This document shows positions 24,869-33,747 of a DNA stretch of 64,000 nucleotides, one piece after another. The DNA is taken from positions 2,356,001 through 2,420,000 of the forward strand of contig NZ_CP093845.1 of NCBI RefSeq assembly GCF_024732245.1, in the 5' to 3' direction. The first letter of the stretch is position 1. Each line of letters begins with the position of its first letter. The translations under genes and the position numbers were made by a program. The DNA is from Dietzia sp. B32 (lineage in GTDB: Bacteria; Actinomycetota; Actinomycetes; Mycobacteriales; Mycobacteriaceae). The notes below the pieces were generated by a model. That model ran no database searches. It saw nothing but the letters and a program-made list of their open reading frames with translations, and was not told the DNA's origin.

Positions 24869-26509
24869 ATGGCCGACACCGTCCGCGAACAACTCCTCCG
24901 CCACGCCGACTCGGATGTGGTCGCCATCCGCTACGAGGACACCTCGATCACCTGGCGTGACTACATCCGGGGTGCCCAGCAGCGGGCCGGTGTGATCACC
25001 GGGGTGCTCGACGGCACCCGGCTCGACAACGCTCAGCCGGACTCGGCCCGCCCCCGCCACGTGGCGACCCTGTTGGAGAACACCCCGGAGATGCTCTACG
25101 CACTGGCCGCCGGCGCGCTCGGCGGATACGTGACCGTCGGGCTCAACGCGACGCGTCGCGGAGAGGGCCTCGCACGCGACATCCGCAGATCCGACTGTCA
25201 GGTGTTGCTCACGGACAGCGAGCTGCGTCCCCTGCTCGACGGGCTGGACCTGGGTGACGTCAGCGTGATCGACACCGACTCGGAGGAGTGGGCCGCTCTC
25301 GTGGCCGCGGCCTCTGCGCCCGAGAACCCCCCGCCGGTGGAGGCCATGGACCCGTTCATGCTCATCTTCACCTCGGGTACCTCGGGCGATCCCAAGGCGG
25401 TCCGGGTCGGCAACTTCACCGTGACGATGTCCGGGGAGAACCTCGCCCCGTCCTTCGGCCTGACCTCCGATGACGTGCTGTACCTGTCCATGCCGCTGTT
25501 CCACTCCAACGCCATCATGAGCGGCTTCTCCCCGGCCATCGCCGCGGGCGCCACCATGGTGCTGGCCCGCCGGTTCAGTGCGTCACGCTTCGGCGACGAC
25601 ATCCGCCGCTACGGCGTGACCTATATGAACTACGTGGGAAAACCGCTGGCGTACATTCTCGACACCCCACCGCGGCCGGATGACGCCGAGACCACGCTCC
25701 GCGCCGCGTTCGGCAACGAGGCGGCGGCCAAGGACATCCCCGCGTTCGCGCAGCGGTTCGGGTGCGAGGTCCGCGACGCCTACGGCTCCACCGAGCTCGC
25801 GGTGATCATCGTGCGGACCGAGAACTCGCCTCTCGCGTCCATCGGGGAACCGTTCCCGGGGGTCGCCGTGTACGACCCCGCGACCGGTCAGGAGTGTCCC
25901 CGCGCGGTGTTCGACGACGACGGGGCCGTCACCAACCTCGACGAGTGCGTGGGTGAACTCGTGAACACCGAGGGGGCGGGGTTCTTCGCCGGGTACTACA
26001 ACGACGACACGTCGACGTCGGACCGGATGAGGGACGGGATGTACTGGTCGGGCGATCTGGCCTACCGCGACGCGGACGGCTACGTCTACCTGGCCGGGCG
26101 CAGTGGGGACTGGCTTCGGGTCGACGGCGAGAACATGGCCACCGGCATCGTCGAGGAGATCCTCCTGCGCAACCCGGCCGTGTCCCGGGTCGCCGTCTAC
26201 GGTCTGCCGGATCCGCGCGGGGTGGGTGACCAGCTCGCCGCGGCGATCGTCCCCCGGCACGACTCGGAGCTGGACCCGGCCGGGTTCGAGCAGTTCCTCG
26301 CCTCGCAGGCGGACCTGTCGCCCAAGGCGTGGCCGCGCTGGGTCCGCATCGCCGGGGACCTGCCCACCACGGCGACCAACAAGATCCTCAAGCGCGAGCT
26401 CATCAAGCAGGGCGTGGGAGCCGCCGGTGCCGACGCGGCCGGGGACTCCTGGTGGGAGCGCGACGAGCGGGGCACCGAGTACACCGAGCTGGCCGTGGTC
26501 CGCGCGTGA
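24869..26509 (+). CDS. Acyl-CoA ligase, FadD17-like
   Basis: 546 residues; aaggaa lies upstream of ATG 24869. Motifs: [17 protein letters not shown] (P-loop), [66 protein letters not shown] and TNKILKREL with the catalytic lysine. Many of these strings are close to mycobacterial FadD17, which activates long fatty acids or steroid side-chain acids. It is similar throughout to the ligase at 8420-10147. It is followed by a luciferase-like oxidoreductase 28 nt downstream, probably in one operon. Confidence 0.9.
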   Translation: MADTVREQLLRHADSDVVAIRYEDTSITWRDYIRGAQQRAGVITGVLDGTRLDNAQPDSARPRHVATLLENTPEMLYALAAGALGGYVTVGLNATRRGEGLARDIRRSDCQVLLTDSELRPLLDGLDLGDVSVIDTDSEEWAALVAAASAPENPPPVEAMDPFMLIFTSGTSGDPKAVRVGNFTVTMSGENLAPSFGLTSDDVLYLSMPLFHSNAIMSGFSPAIAAGATMVLARRFSASRFGDDIRRYGVTYMNYVGKPLAYILDTPPRPDDAETTLRAAFGNEAAAKDIPAFAQRFGCEVRDAYGSTELAVIIVRTENSPLASIGEPFPGVAVYDPATGQECPRAVFDDDGAVTNLDECVGELVNTEGAGFFAGYYNDDTSTSDRMRDGMYWSGDLAYRDADGYVYLAGRSGDWLRVDGENMATGIVEEILLRNPAVSRVAVYGLPDPRGVGDQLAAAIVPRHDSELDPAGFEQFLASQADLSPKAWPRWVRIAGDLPTTATNKILKRELIKQGVGAAGADAAGDSWWERDERGTEYTELAVVRA

Positions 26510-26537
26510 GGCGGGCCGCGGAGGCGGGGAGTCGCTG

Positions 26538-27548
26538 ATGGTCTACGTCGTCACGCGGTTCGACTTCCGCGCGCCGGGCGCCGGGCCGGAGGAGCGCCGG
26601 GACCGCTACCGGGCCGCCCTCGACATGGCCCGGTACGCGGAGGAGACCGGCCACGACGCCGTCAACCTCTCCGAGCACCACGCCTCCGAGGACGGGTACC
26701 TGCCGTCCCCACTCATCGCCGCGTCGGCGGTCGCGGCCGTGACCAGCAGCGTCCCCATCACGGTGTGGGCCCTGATCGCGCCGCTGTACGACCCGGTCCG
26801 CCTCGCCGAGGACATCTCCGTGCTCGACCACCTCGCGTCGGGCCGGGTCAGCTTCACCTTCGGGCTCGGTTACCGCCCGGTGGAATACGCGCTGCACTCA
26901 CGCGAGTGGAGAACCCGGGGCGCCCGTCTCGACGCCCAGCTGGAGACCATCCTGGCCGCCTGGCGGGGCGAGCCGGTCGGCGACGACCCGGCGGACGGTT
27001 CCCCGCGGTCCTCGCCCACCCCGCGTCCGTTCTCCGACCCCCACCCCCTCATCTTCCTCGGTGGTGGCGGGGCGGCCGCCCGGCGGGCCGGTCGTCTCGG
27101 CATGCATTTCCAGCCGCAGGTCGACGATCCCGAGCTCACCGCGTTGTACCGGGCGGAATGCCTCGCACACGGGCATCGGCCCGGCCTCGTCGTCGAACCC
27201 GTTCCCGGCCCCGCGACGGTGTTCTGCGCCGAGGACCCCGACGAGTTCTGGGCGCGGCACGGTCATCACCTCCTCGCCGACGCCCTCGGGTACCGCGCCT
27301 GGCAGACCGGCGCGGGCGACGCCGGCGGCACCCGGAGTTCCTTTGTGCACTCCGACGCCCGCACGGTCGACGAGCTTCGCGACGAGGGCGTCTACGTGGT
27401 GGCGACCCCCGACCAGCTGGTACGACTGGTGCGCGACGGCGACCTGGGGCTCATCACCAACCACCCGCTGTGTGGGGGTATTCCGATCGAGGCGGGGTGG
27501 GAGTCACTGCGGTTGCTCGGCGAGCGGGTCCTGCCGGAGGTCCGGTGA
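26538..27548 (+). CDS. Luciferase-like (LLM class) flavin-dependent oxidoreductase
   Basis: 336 residues from ATG 26538. The TIM-barrel LLM pattern is visible: a helix MARYAEETGHDAVNLSEHH, LAEDISVLDHLASGRVSFTFGLGY and PLIFLGGGGAAARRAGRLG. Such proteins use reduced FMN or F420. Which cofactor applies here cannot be told. Cotranscription with the FadD17-like ligase suggests a role in lipid or steroid breakdown, by inference. Confidence 0.8.
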   Translation: MVYVVTRFDFRAPGAGPEERRDRYRAALDMARYAEETGHDAVNLSEHHASEDGYLPSPLIAASAVAAVTSSVPITVWALIAPLYDPVRLAEDISVLDHLASGRVSFTFGLGYRPVEYALHSREWRTRGARLDAQLETILAAWRGEPVGDDPADGSPRSSPTPRPFSDPHPLIFLGGGGAAARRAGRLGMHFQPQVDDPELTALYRAECLAHGHRPGLVVEPVPGPATVFCAEDPDEFWARHGHHLLADALGYRAWQTGAGDAGGTRSSFVHSDARTVDELRDEGVYVVATPDQLVRLVRDGDLGLITNHPLCGGIPIEAGWESLRLLGERVLPEVR

Positions 27549-27565
27549 GGGGCCCGTCGCGCCCG

Positions 27566-27571
27566 TAGTCT
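27566..27571 (+). promoter_or_regulatory. Probable -10 box (TAGTCT), leaderless start
   Basis: TAGTCT ends 7 nt before ATG 27579. Confidence 0.4.
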
Positions 27572-27578
27572 CGGGCGA

Positions 27579-27989
27579 ATGAGATACGAGACCACTCGAG
27601 GAACCGTCCGCAGGGGTGCCCCCGGCCGAGCAGTCCGCTACTGGGCGATGCCCGCCGCCCTCGGCACGATGGGGGCGCTGCACTTCGTGGCGCCCCGGCC
27701 GTTCGACGGACTCATCCCACCGGAACTGCCGGGCAGTCGGCGCGCGTGGACCTACGGCTCGGGCGTCGTGGAACTGGCGGTCGCCGGGCTACTGGCCGCG
27801 CCCGGCACCCGGAAGTTGGGCGGTGCGGCCGCGACCGCGCTGTTCATCGGTGTCTTCCCTGGGAACCTGCAGATGGTCCGCGCGTGGCGCCGCAAGCCCG
27901 TGTGGCCGTATCAGGTGATCGCGTGGGGGCGGCTGCCGCTCCAGGTGCCGATGATCCTCGCCGCCGACAGCATCCGCCGCGGCGCCTGA
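27579..27989 (+). CDS. DoxX-like membrane protein
   Basis: 136 residues with about four hydrophobic segments. The pattern ALGTMGALHFVAPRPFDGLIPPELPGSRRAWTYGSG followed by VELAVAGLLAAPGTRKLGG and ALFIGVFPGNLQMVRAWRRKP is typical of the DoxX/DUF4267-type family in actinobacteria. Function unknown. It has its own likely leaderless promoter. Its stop lies in a short tandem duplication. Confidence 0.75.
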   Translation: MRYETTRGTVRRGAPGRAVRYWAMPAALGTMGALHFVAPRPFDGLIPPELPGSRRAWTYGSGVVELAVAGLLAAPGTRKLGGAAATALFIGVFPGNLQMVRAWRRKPVWPYQVIAWGRLPLQVPMILAADSIRRGA

Positions 27990-28020
27990 CCCCAACCCGG
28001 GTGCCTGACCCCACCCGGGG
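27984..28020 (+). repeat. Tandem duplication across the DoxX-like gene stop
   Basis: 27984-28002 (19 nt) and 28003-28020 (18 nt) share gcctgacccca and acccggg. The stop TGA (27987-27989) is inside copy 1 and repeated in copy 2. Confidence 0.8.
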
Positions 28021-28032
28021 TCCGGCCCGCGC

Positions 28033-29040
28033 TCAGTCGAGGCGCCAGGCCCCGATCCGGGCGAGCGCGTCCCGCTTGACGCCGTCCGGCGCGAACGACG
28101 ACTCGATCGACGCCCGCGCCACCCGGACGAGACGCTCCACCGAGACGCCCATCCGCTCGTGGGCGGCCACGTACTCGTCCACGACGTCCACACCGAACAG
28201 CAGCGGGTCGTCGGCGCCCAGCGAGCAGCGCACCCCGGCCTGGAGCAGCTGCGCCAGCGGGTGCTCCTCCAACGAGGGGTACACGTCCAGCACGACGTTC
28301 GAGGTGGGGCATACGTCGAGGCAGGTCCCGCGCTCGGCCAGCAGCTCCAGCACCCGGGGGTCCTCCACCGCGCGGACGCCGTGCTGGATCCGGTCCACAC
28401 CCAGCTCGATCGCCGACCGCACCTCCTCCGGGCCGGCCAGCTCGCCGGCGTGGGGCACCACCCCGAGTCCGGCGTCCCGGGCGATCGCGAACGCCTCGGC
28501 GGCCTCCGCGACCGGGTTGTCCCGCTCGTCGGCGACCAGGCCCACCCCGACCACGCCGCGGTCGGCGAACCGCGCGGCCAACCGGGCCGCCTCCAGCGCG
28601 TGGTCGGGGCCGGCACCGCGGTCGATGCTCACGATGGAGCCGGTCCACACCCCGTGACGACGCCCTGCGTCGGCCGCGGCCGGGAGGACGAACTCGAGCG
28701 CCTCCTCGGCGGATCCGAACGCCACCGCCTTCTCGGGGATCGAGGCGAACTCGAGCGCCACGACGCCCTGTGCCGCGGCATCGGCGACCACCTCATCCAG
28801 CAGCCGCTCGACCCGCTCCGGGGTGCGCAACAGGGCGATGAGCAGGCCGTACGCATCGAGGAACGCCGTGAAGTCCGCGTACTCGACGAGCGGCGGCACC
28901 TCGATCCCGTCCTCACCGCACCACTGGCGCAGTGTCGCCTCGCGCATCGCCGCCTCGAGATGCACGTGCAGGTGCGCCTTGGGCAGCCCGGCGAAGCGGC
29001 CGTACAGGTCGGGCCGACCGGCAGGGGCCGGTGCCGTCAC
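28033..29040 (-). CDS. add: Adenosine deaminase family hydrolase
   Basis: 335 residues. Hydrolytic deamination of adenosine (or a related adenine compound) to inosine in the cytosol. The zinc site is clear: His25 and His27 in HLHVHLE, His197 and catalytic Glu200 in HAGE, His220 in RIQHGVRA, and Asp277-Asp278 in SLGADDPLLFG. The usual HxHLDG motif reads HVHLEA, so substrate preference may differ. The start is GTG 29040, overlapping the stop of the AGCS symporter (GTGA), so uptake and deamination are coupled. Confidence 0.88.
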   Translation of the reverse strand: MTAPAPAGRPDLYGRFAGLPKAHLHVHLEAAMREATLRQWCGEDGIEVPPLVEYADFTAFLDAYGLLIALLRTPERVERLLDEVVADAAAQGVVALEFASIPEKAVAFGSAEEALEFVLPAAADAGRRHGVWTGSIVSIDRGAGPDHALEAARLAARFADRGVVGVGLVADERDNPVAEAAEAFAIARDAGLGVVPHAGELAGPEEVRSAIELGVDRIQHGVRAVEDPRVLELLAERGTCLDVCPTSNVVLDVYPSLEEHPLAQLLQAGVRCSLGADDPLLFGVDVVDEYVAAHERMGVSVERLVRVARASIESSFAPDGVKRDALARIGAWRLD

Positions 29041-30506
29041 GCCTTGGGCTCGACGTCGCGGGCCTCGTCGGCGACGTGCTGGTGGGTCATGGGGTCGGAG
29101 CCGTCCCAGGCGGTGACGTTCCTGGCCCGCGGCAGGTCGTCACGGTGGAACACCGGGTTGTGTCCCTTTGCCTTCTGCTGCAGGTAGTGCTGCAGCAGCG
29201 CCACGGCGAGTCCGCCGAGCGGGATGATCGCGATGAGGTTGATGGTGGCCATGAAGCCCATGAACAGATCCGCCAGCCCCCACACGAGGTCGACGGACCC
29301 CAGTGCCCCGCCGACCACGGCGACCAGGACGAGCCCCCGGAAGACGTTGATCGCGCGCGGACTCTCGCGCAGGAAGTTGATGTTGGCCTCGCCGTAGTAG
29401 GAGTTGCCGAGGATCGAAGAGAATGCCAGGAAGAAGATGACCACCATGAGGAACGGCACGCCCCAGTCCCCGACCTGCGAGGCGAGCGAGTCCTGGGTGA
29501 GGGTGATGCCCTCCCTGTCCCCACCGAACTCGGGGTCCGCCAGCAGGATGATGAACGCGGTCGCCGAGCACACGACGAGGGTGTCGAAGTAGACGCCCAG
29601 TGCCTGGACCAGGCCCTGCTTGACGGGGTGGGAGACCGATGCGGTGGCGGCGGCGTTGGGGACCGAGCCCATTCCGGCCTCGTTGGAGAAGAGGCCGCGG
29701 CGCATGCCCTGCATGATCGCCGCGCCGATCGCGGCTCCCGCGACCTCGCGGAAGCCGAGGGCGTGGCCGACGATGAGGGAGATCATCCCGGGGACCTCGG
29801 TGATGTTGATGGCCACGACGATGAGGGCGACGACGACGTAGGCGGCAGCCATGACCGGGACCAGGATCTCCGTGACCGCCGACAGGCGACGTACGCCGCC
29901 GAAGATGACGAGGCCCGTCACGATCGCCAGCACCACGCCGATGACGACGCCGGAACCGGTGCCCTCGAGGTCGAACTGGTTTCGGACGGACTCCGAGATG
30001 GAGTTGGCCTGGACGGCGTTGAACACGAAGCCGTACGTGACGGTGATGATCACCGCGAACGCCACGGCCATCTTCTTCCAGCCCAGCCCGTCGCGGATGT
30101 AATAGGCGGGCCCGCCGATGTAGGAATCCTTGCCCTTGATCTTGTACAGCTGGGCGAGGGTCGACTCGATGAACGCGGTGGCGCCGCCGATGATCGCGAT
30201 GAGCCACATCCAGAACACCGCCCCGGGCCCGCCGACGGTGATGGCGATCGCCACACCTGCGACGTTTCCGGTCCCCACCCTGGAGGCGGCGGAGATGGTG
30301 AAGGCCCGGAAGGCGGAGATGCCCTTCTTGTCCGGTTCGATGTCGGAGGGCTTCTCGACGATCGTCCGGAGCATCTCCGGGAACATCCGGATCTGGACGA
30401 TAAGTGTCGTCACGGAGAAGTAGAGGCCGGCCAGAACCAGCAGGGCGATGACGCCGTACCAGTAGACGTCGTTGATGCTCGCGACGAGCTCGGTGAGTTG
30501 GGTCAC
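29037..30506 (-). CDS. AGCS family sodium:amino-acid (alanine) symporter
   Basis: 489 residues from GTG 30506 with about ten or eleven TM segments. Family signatures include ASRVGTGNVAGVAIAITVGGPG-type sequence (about 94-116), GPGAVFWMWLIAIIGG and FIESTLAQLYKIKGKD, then GGPAYYIRDGL. These carriers import alanine, glycine or D-alanine with Na+. It is translationally coupled to the downstream deaminase, which is unusual for this family and could mean a nucleoside-related substrate, though that is only inference. A TAGGGT -10 box lies 6 nt upstream. Confidence 0.9.
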   Translation of the reverse strand: MTQLTELVASINDVYWYGVIALLVLAGLYFSVTTLIVQIRMFPEMLRTIVEKPSDIEPDKKGISAFRAFTISAASRVGTGNVAGVAIAITVGGPGAVFWMWLIAIIGGATAFIESTLAQLYKIKGKDSYIGGPAYYIRDGLGWKKMAVAFAVIITVTYGFVFNAVQANSISESVRNQFDLEGTGSGVVIGVVLAIVTGLVIFGGVRRLSAVTEILVPVMAAAYVVVALIVVAINITEVPGMISLIVGHALGFREVAGAAIGAAIMQGMRRGLFSNEAGMGSVPNAAATASVSHPVKQGLVQALGVYFDTLVVCSATAFIILLADPEFGGDREGITLTQDSLASQVGDWGVPFLMVVIFFLAFSSILGNSYYGEANINFLRESPRAINVFRGLVLVAVVGGALGSVDLVWGLADLFMGFMATINLIAIIPLGGLAVALLQHYLQQKAKGHNPVFHRDDLPRARNVTAWDGSDPMTHQHVADEARDVEPKA

Positions 30507-30512
30507 GGATCG

Positions 30513-30518
30513 ACCCTA
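30513..30518 (-). promoter_or_regulatory. Probable -10 box (TAGGGT) of the AGCS-add operon
   Basis: The minus-strand TAGGGT ends 6 nt before GTG 30506. It faces an identical box for the divergent patatin gene 33 bp away. Confidence 0.45.
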
Positions 30519-30551
30519 GTAACGGATGCACCGGTCCGCCAGTGAACCTCC

Positions 30552-30557
30552 TAGGGT
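30552..30557 (+). promoter_or_regulatory. Probable -10 box (TAGGGT) of the patatin gene
   Basis: TAGGGT ends 6 nt before GTG 30564, which supports that codon over the ATG at 30567. Confidence 0.45.
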
Positions 30558-30563
30558 GGAGGG

Positions 30564-31508
30564 GTGATGACTTCGGGGGCAGGTGACGCGCTGGGTGCAG
30601 CGCAGGCGCCCGCGCGGCCGGCGACCATGGAGCCGACCGCTCCGGACGTCGCCCTGCTGTTCGAGGGCGGCGGCATGCGGGCGGTGCACACCGCCGGTGT
30701 CGTGGAGACGTTGATCGAGGCGGACATCCACACCGGGCTGGTCGCCGGGATCTCGGCGGGCGCCTCCCACCTGGCCAACTACGTGTCCCGCGATGCGGTG
30801 CGGGCGCGCAAGAGTTTCGTGGAGATGGCCGCGGACCCTAATTTCGGCGACTGGCGCAGTTTCGCCCGCGGCAAGGGTTTGTTCAACGCCGAATACATCT
30901 ATGAACAGGCGGGCCTGCCGGACCAGGTGCTGCCGTATGACTTCGAGACGTTCGACGCCAGCGGTACCGCGGCGCGGATCGGGACGTTCCGCTGCTCGGA
31001 CGGTGAGACCGTCTTCTGGAATGAGGACGATGTCACGTCGATGGGCGATCTCATGCGGATGGTCCGGTCGTCGTCGACGATGCCGGTGTGGATGCCGCCC
31101 GTCCTCATCGACGGCGAGTACTACGTCGACGGGGCGCTGGGCCACGACGGCGGGATCCCGCTGTCGGCGGCCCGCGACGCGGGGTACGACAAGTTCCTGG
31201 TGGTGCTGACCCAGCCGCGCGGGTACCGGAAGATCCCGCCCCGTCGGCTGACGCCGTTCTACCGTTCCTATTTCCGCCGTTTCCCGGCGGTCGGCGAGGC
31301 TCTGATGCACCGCTGGGCCCTCTACAACGAGACGCTCGACGAGATCGAGGCGCTGGAGGATTCGGGGAACGCGCTGGTGTTCCGTCCGAACCGTGTGATG
31401 ATCCGCAGCTACGAGCGCCGGGTCGACCGACTCGCCGAGGCGTATGTGCTCGGGCGCGAGCAGGCCCGGCGTGAGGTGGACACCTGGCTCGACTTCTGCG
31501 GGATGTGA
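30564..31508 (+). CDS. Patatin-like phospholipase
   Basis: 314 residues from GTG 30564. The patatin Ser-Asp dyad is visible: oxyanion loop EGGGMRA (34-40), nucleophile Ser64 in GISAGAS, and Asp189 in VDGALGHDGG. It hydrolyses acyl chains of phospholipids, probably in the cytosol as no signal peptide is seen. It resembles the YjjU-type bacterial patatins in length and in the RGYRK-type middle region. It is single-gene, divergent from the AGCS operon and ended by a strong bidirectional terminator. Confidence 0.88.
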   Translation: MMTSGAGDALGAAQAPARPATMEPTAPDVALLFEGGGMRAVHTAGVVETLIEADIHTGLVAGISAGASHLANYVSRDAVRARKSFVEMAADPNFGDWRSFARGKGLFNAEYIYEQAGLPDQVLPYDFETFDASGTAARIGTFRCSDGETVFWNEDDVTSMGDLMRMVRSSSTMPVWMPPVLIDGEYYVDGALGHDGGIPLSAARDAGYDKFLVVLTQPRGYRKIPPRRLTPFYRSYFRRFPAVGEALMHRWALYNETLDEIEALEDSGNALVFRPNRVMIRSYERRVDRLAEAYVLGREQARREVDTWLDFCGM

Positions 31509-31528
31509 CGCCCGCCCGGAAATGCGAG

Positions 31529-31556
31529 ACGCCCCGGTGGCGAACCACCGGGGCGT
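31529..31556. terminator. Bidirectional hairpin terminator
   Basis: Perfect 12-bp arms (31529-31540 and 31545-31556) with loop CGAA between the convergent patatin gene and the 50-residue gene. Confidence 0.85.
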
Positions 31557-31568
31557 GTCGAATCGGGA

Positions 31569-31721
31569 TCAGGAGCCGAACAGCTCTGCGCCACCGCCGA
31601 GGGTGAGGAGGATGTAAGAGGGCAGCCCCAGAAGGCCGTCGATTGCAGCCGATCCGACCTCGGGAACGAGGTTGCCGGATCCGGTGGAGAGGCCGTACCA
31701 GAAATCAGAGAAGGAGCCCAT
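31569..31721 (-). CDS. 50-residue PorA/PorH-like small protein, candidate cell-wall channel
   Basis: 50 residues from ATG 31721 with aaagga upstream and a strong terminator downstream. There is no signal peptide. The sequence is acidic to neutral and amphipathic (MGSFSDFWYGLSTGSGNLV, then IDGLLGLPSYILLTLGGG, ending ELFGS). Corynebacterial PorA (45 residues) and PorH (57 residues) have the same size, lack of signal and FG/LLG-rich style. No clear homology can be shown by eye. A channel in the mycolate outer membrane is the best guess. A minus-strand TACCGT at 31770-31775 could be its -10. Confidence 0.55.
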   Translation of the reverse strand: MGSFSDFWYGLSTGSGNLVPEVGSAAIDGLLGLPSYILLTLGGGAELFGS

Positions 31722-31775
31722 GGTGTTTCCTTTCGACGTGGCACCCACCGTTTGTGGGCCGTGTCTCAGACGGTA

Positions 31776-32012
31776 CGGCCGGTGACGTGGCCCACGCCAC
31801 CGCTGCATCGTGACCCCACGGCGTTTTAAGCAATTACCTAGCCGTTATCCTGCTAAATGCCGGAAGTGTGAATAAATGCCCAGGCTCGCCGTGGCCCGGA
31901 TGCCGATGTCCCGGTCGTCGTCGGCGCCGCGCGCACTCGGCACCTCTTCGAGCTAACGCGTGGGGCGTGCCTGCGCAGCAGTCCGGAAAGGGGTGGGTAG
32001 TTTAGGTCACCC
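31776..32012. other. Intergenic region with AT-rich patch
   Basis: Between the 50-residue gene and the sulfite reductase. Bases about 31821-31880 are markedly richer in A+T than the surroundings. No gene or clear operator is seen here. Confidence 0.4.
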
Positions 32013-32045
32013 TTGATAGACAGACCAGTCTGTCCTGACTATTGT
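32013..32045 (+). promoter_or_regulatory. McbR/CymR-type sulfur operator and promoter of sir-cysH
   Basis: TAGAC (32017-32021), six bases, GTCTG (32028-32032) matches the corynebacterial McbR consensus TAGAC-N6-GTCTA with one mismatch. It also forms the palindrome gacagac-ca-gtctgtc (32019-32034). A -10 box TATTGT (32040-32045) ends 7 nt before ATG 32053, so the mRNA is probably leaderless and the operator covers the -35 zone. This layout implies repression when sulfur compounds are plentiful. Confidence 0.6.
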
Positions 32046-32052
32046 CGCGGGC

Positions 32053-33747
32053 ATGACCGACACTGCAGCCGCCCCCCGCCCCGCTCGTCCTGCGCGGGCT
32101 CCCAAGCCTCAGGGGCAGTGGAAGATCGACGGCAAGCTCACTCTGAACCACAACGAGGAGTTCAAGCTGGAGGACGACGCGCTCAACGTGCGGCAGCGGA
32201 TCCTCGACACGTACTCCAAGGAGGGCTTCGCCTCCATCCCGTCCGACGACCTCTCCGGCCGTATGCGTTGGTGGGGCCTGTACACCCAGCGCAAGCAGGG
32301 CCTGGACGGATCGCGCACCTCGAAGCTCGAGGCCGACGAGCTGCAGGACGAGTACTTCATGATGCGCGTCCGTACCGACGGCGGCGCGGTCACCACCGAC
32401 CAGCTGCGGGTGCTGGCCGGCATCTCGACCGACTTCGCCCGCGGCACCGCCGACATCTCCGACCGGCAGAACATCCAGTACCACTGGATCGCCATCGAGG
32501 ACGTGCCGCAGGTCTGGCAGCGGCTCGAGGACGTCGGGATCGACACCGTCGAGGCCTGCGGCGACTGCCCGCGAGTGATCCTCGGCAGCCCGGTCGCCGG
32601 TGTGGCGGAGAACGAGATCCTCGACCCGACCCCGGTGATCGAGGAGATCAAGGCCAAGTACATCGGCACACCGGAGTTCTCGAACCTGCCGCGCAAGTTC
32701 AAGTCCGCCATCACCGGCCACCCGAGCCTCGACGTGGTCCACGAGATCAACGACATCTCGCTGGTGGGCGTCGAGCACCCCGAGCTCGGACCCGGTTACG
32801 ACCTGTGGGTCGGCGGCGGCCTGTCCACCAACCCGCAGCTCGCGACCCGAATCGGCGTGTTCGTCCGTCAGGAGGAGGCCGCCGAGGTGTGGGCCGCGGT
32901 CGTGGGCATCTTCCGCGACTACGGGTACCGCCGCATGCGCACCCGCGCCCGTCTCAAGTTCCTCATCAAGGACTGGGGCGCCGAGAAGTTCCGCCAGATC
33001 ATGCAGGACGAGTACCTGGGCCGGGAACTCCCGGACGGCCCCGCTCCCAAGCGCGGCGTCGGGTCCGGTGACCACGTGGGCATCTTCGAGCAGAAGGACG
33101 GCCGCTACTACGTGGGCGCCGCCCCGACCGTCGGCCGTGTGGGCGGCGAGAAGCTGGCGCAGGTCGCCGATCTGGCCGAGGCCGCCGGCTCGCACCGCGT
33201 CCGCTTCACGCCGCACCAGAAGCTGCTGGTGCTGGACGTCGAACCGGACAAGGTCGACCAGCTGGTCGACGGCCTGGCCGAGATCGGCATGTACGCCCGC
33301 CCGAGCTCGTTCCGCCGCGCCACCATGGCGTGCACCGGGATCGAGTTCTGCAAGCTCGCCTTTGTCGACACCAAGGACACGGCCACCGCGCTGGTCGACG
33401 AGCTGGAGCGGCGCTTCGCCGACGACGCGCCCCTGCGCACGCCCCTGTCGATCCACCTCAACGGCTGCCCCAACAGCTGTGCCCGCATCCAGACCGCCGA
33501 CATCGGACTCAAGGGTCAGCTGCTCGACGGCGACACCCCCGGCTTCCAGGTCCACCTGGGCGGCGGTCTGGCATCCCAGGACCAGGAGTCGGGCGGGCTC
33601 GGACGCACGGTCCGCGGACTCCGCGTGCCGTCGGCGGAACTGCCCAACTATGTCGAGCGTGTGATCCGCAAGTACATGGAGACCGGTGCCGGCGGCGAGA
33701 CCTTCGCCGAGTGGGCGCACCGGGTAGACGAGGAGGTCCTCGTATGA
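32053..33747 (+). CDS. sir: Ferredoxin-dependent assimilatory sulfite reductase (NirA/SirA type)
   Basis: 564 residues. Six-electron reduction of sulfite to sulfide with siroheme and a [4Fe-4S] cluster, in the cytosol. Cluster cysteines are Cys427 and Cys433 (ACTGIEFC) and Cys472 and Cys476 (NGCPNSC). Tyr77 (LYTQRKQG) and Cys169/172 (ACGDCPR) correspond to the active-site Tyr-Cys region known in M. tuberculosis NirA, a sulfite rather than nitrite reductase. The neighbouring APS reductase and siroheme gene support a sulfur role. No RBS is seen; leaderless translation is likely. Confidence 0.93.
   Translation: MTDTAAAPRPARPARAPKPQGQWKIDGKLTLNHNEEFKLEDDALNVRQRILDTYSKEGFASIPSDDLSGRMRWWGLYTQRKQGLDGSRTSKLEADELQDEYFMMRVRTDGGAVTTDQLRVLAGISTDFARGTADISDRQNIQYHWIAIEDVPQVWQRLEDVGIDTVEACGDCPRVILGSPVAGVAENEILDPTPVIEEIKAKYIGTPEFSNLPRKFKSAITGHPSLDVVHEINDISLVGVEHPELGPGYDLWVGGGLSTNPQLATRIGVFVRQEEAAEVWAAVVGIFRDYGYRRMRTRARLKFLIKDWGAEKFRQIMQDEYLGRELPDGPAPKRGVGSGDHVGIFEQKDGRYYVGAAPTVGRVGGEKLAQVADLAEAAGSHRVRFTPHQKLLVLDVEPDKVDQLVDGLAEIGMYARPSSFRRATMACTGIEFCKLAFVDTKDTATALVDELERRFADDAPLRTPLSIHLNGCPNSCARIQTADIGLKGQLLDGDTPGFQVHLGGGLASQDQESGGLGRTVRGLRVPSAELPNYVERVIRKYMETGAGGETFAEWAHRVDEEVLV

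Noticed and set aside
28932-30545. Plus-strand 537-codon frame over the AGCS symporter
   Set aside because: Asp/His/Gly/Arg-rich antisense translation of the membrane protein, without domain features.
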